Source: Cyanobacteria bacterium T3Sed10_376R1m
GTDB taxonomy: Bacteria; Cyanobacteriota; Cyanobacteriia; Cyanobacteriales; Cyanobacteriaceae
Assembly: GCA_003566215.1 (NCBI GenBank)
Contig: PXEJ01000073.1
Span: 1 to 5,236, forward strand
Direction: 5' to 3'
DNA length: 5,236 bases
In this document: positions 4,166-5,236 of the stretch, one piece after another
Layout: every line of letters begins with the position of its first letter
Numbering within the stretch: position 1 is the stretch's first letter
Notes under the pieces: generated by a model
What the model saw: only the letters and a program-made list of their open reading frames with translations
What the model was told of the DNA's origin: nothing
Databases searched by the model: none
Made by a program: the position numbers and the translations under genes

Positions 4166-5236
4166 TTAGTTGGGTAAATCAGTAAAAACCCGATCGCCCG
4201 GCAATAATCCAGATAAAATTTGAGTTTGATCTTCTACTGTTAAACCAATAGTAACAGGTTTAAATTGAGGCTCGTTATTTTCATCGGGAATCATCACCCC
4301 AGTTTGTCCATCTTCGGTGACAATAGCAACGGTAGGCACAGTCAAAGTTCGCTCTAACTCTTGCCCGAAAAAGGTTACTTCCACATTCATACGGGAGAGC
4401 AGTTGACTTTCTCCTTCTAAAATAGCAATGGTGACTTCAAAAGAGGTTACATTTTGCTCGACAATTGCTTCTGGGGCAACACGTTTTACTACCCCCTCAA
4501 ATACTTGATCCGGATAGGCATCGGCGACAATTTCTACAGGTTGCCCTATACCTATTTCCCTCAAATCGATTTCTGGTACTTTGGCGACAATTTCTAAACC
4601 TTTGGCAAGGGCAATGATAGAACTTGAGGTGGCTGAAGTGGTAGTGGATGCGGAGGTGGTGGGGGTGACAAAAGCTCCTTCAGAGGCAAATTTTTGGGTT
4701 ACAATACCGTCAAAGGGGGCGGTGATAAATGTATCCTCAAATTGAATTTCAGCTATTTTTAGCCCTGCTTCTTGGGCTTGTATATTGGCTTTTAGTCTTT
4801 CTATTTCTGCCCCTGCCCTAGCTTGTCTTTCGGCGATGGAGGCTTGTATTTCAGCAACGGAAGCTTCTAGTCTAGCTATTTCTGGTTCGGCGGTAGTTTC
4901 TACTTCTTGAATTCGTTGTACTATTTCTTGTATTCTGGCTTGGGCGACTAAATATTCGTTGGCGAATTGATCAAATGCGTCTTGGGAAATTACCCCTTCT
5001 TCTAATAGGGCTTGATTTCTTTGTACTTGATTTTCGGCTAGTCTTAGTCTTGATTCTGATTCCCTAAGTTGCGATCGCAATTGTTCTGACCTTGACGGGA
5101 TACGTCTTCTCGACTCTTCTAACTGTGCTACCCCTTGAGCCAATCTTGTTTGTAATACTTGTACATCAGCATTTGCCCTAATCTCTGCTTCTTGGATACT
5201 GGCTTGGGCTTCAGTCAATCTAGCTTGGGCTTGAGC
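4166..5236 (-). CDS. Periplasmic adaptor (membrane fusion protein, HlyD/RND type), 5' end cut by window edge
   Basis: The linker subunit of a tripartite exporter, joining an inner-membrane pump (RND or ABC) to a TolC-like outer-membrane channel. The visible 356 residues are the C-terminal part; the frame is open to the edge, upstream of a TTG (5216-5218) that encodes an internal Leu. Numbering from the first visible residue: a long Ala/Gln/Glu-rich coiled-coil hairpin runs from 1 to about 165. Its tip carries the TolC-docking pattern R-x3-L-x6-S (Arg73, Leu77, Ser84). The second half of a lipoyl domain follows, TFITAPFDGIV then FASEGAFVTP (about 169-193). After a Ser/Thr-rich stretch (193-206) come the beta-barrel (about 213-291) and the membrane-proximal domain (about 297-356). 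The signal or anchor segment and first half-lipoyl are missing. Pump genes, if in the same operon, are not in this window. HIP1 occurs at 5071-5078. Substrate is unknown; cyanobacterial DevB-like adaptors for glycolipid export are one option. Confidence 0.9.
   Translation of the reverse strand, partial: AQAQARLTEAQASIQEAEIRANADVQVLQTRLAQGVAQLEESRRRIPSRSEQLRSQLRESESRLRLAENQVQRNQALLEEGVISQDAFDQFANEYLVAQARIQEIVQRIQEVETTAEPEIARLEASVAEIQASIAERQARAGAEIERLKANIQAQEAGLKIAEIQFEDTFITAPFDGIVTQKFASEGAFVTPTTSASTTTSATSSSIIALAKGLEIVAKVPEIDLREIGIGQPVEIVADAYPDQVFEGVVKRVAPEAIVEQNVTSFEVTIAILEGESQLLSRMNVEVTFFGQELERTLTVPTVAIVTEDGQTGVMIPDENNEPQFKPVTIGLTVEDQTQILSGLLPGDRVFTDLPN
5071..5078. repeat. HIP1 palindrome GCGATCGC
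   Basis: The third perfect HIP1 copy, inside the coiled-coil region of the efflux adaptor gene. It is read in a different frame from the other two (spanning Leu-Arg-Ser-Gln). Near matches, with CGATCG at the core, occur around 1060 and at 4191-4196. Confidence 0.9.

Noticed and set aside
5216..5218. TTG as the start codon of the efflux adaptor
   Set aside because: The frame continues upstream to the window edge with the same coiled-coil composition (AQAQAR), and a family member needs a signal or anchor and the first half of the lipoyl domain before this point.

Overview
The window looks like the chromosome of a low-GC unicellular cyanobacterium, of the kind seen in Geminocystis or Cyanobacterium; the genus is a guess. 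Three lines of evidence support this. There is a tmRNA tag of the cyanobacterial ANNIV... type, there are three perfect copies of the HIP1 octamer GCGATCGC, and the gene set contains a HtrA/HhoA/HhoB-type protease with start sites that lack Shine-Dalgarno sequences. No insertion sequence, CRISPR array, tRNA, rRNA or phage gene was seen.

Layout: (1) 1-292, the 3' three quarters of ssrA (tmRNA) on the + strand, cut by the left edge, followed by a Rho-independent terminator (301-328). (2) 415-1599 +, a complete membrane-anchored HtrA-family serine protease with one PDZ domain. (3) 1609-2919 -, a membrane-anchored phospholipase-D-superfamily protein with two HKD motifs, convergent with htrA and separated from it by only 9 bp. 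(4) 2983-3408 +, a small three-helix DUF202 (YidH-like) membrane protein, divergent from the PLD gene across 63 AT-rich bases. (5) 3409-3552, a gap with no convincing gene but with an uninterrupted reading frame continuing the DUF202 frame past its stop. (6) 3553-4098 -, an unrecognised 181-residue soluble protein. (7) 4166 to the right edge, - strand, a periplasmic adaptor (membrane fusion protein) of a TolC-dependent exporter. Its N-terminus lies outside the window, and the apparent TTG start near the edge is only an internal Leu codon.

Several products act at or beyond the cytoplasmic membrane: an HtrA quality-control protease, an anchored phosphodiesterase, a small integral membrane protein and an efflux adaptor. 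tmRNA deals with stalled ribosomes in the cytoplasm. There is no clear operon. The only same-strand neighbours are the efflux adaptor and the 181-residue gene (67 bp apart), and the latter has its own possible -10 element. I see no strong evidence of a new multi-gene system. The best leads are the 181-residue orphan, the anchored PLD protein paired head-to-head with DUF202, and the in-frame open stretch after the DUF202 stop codon.
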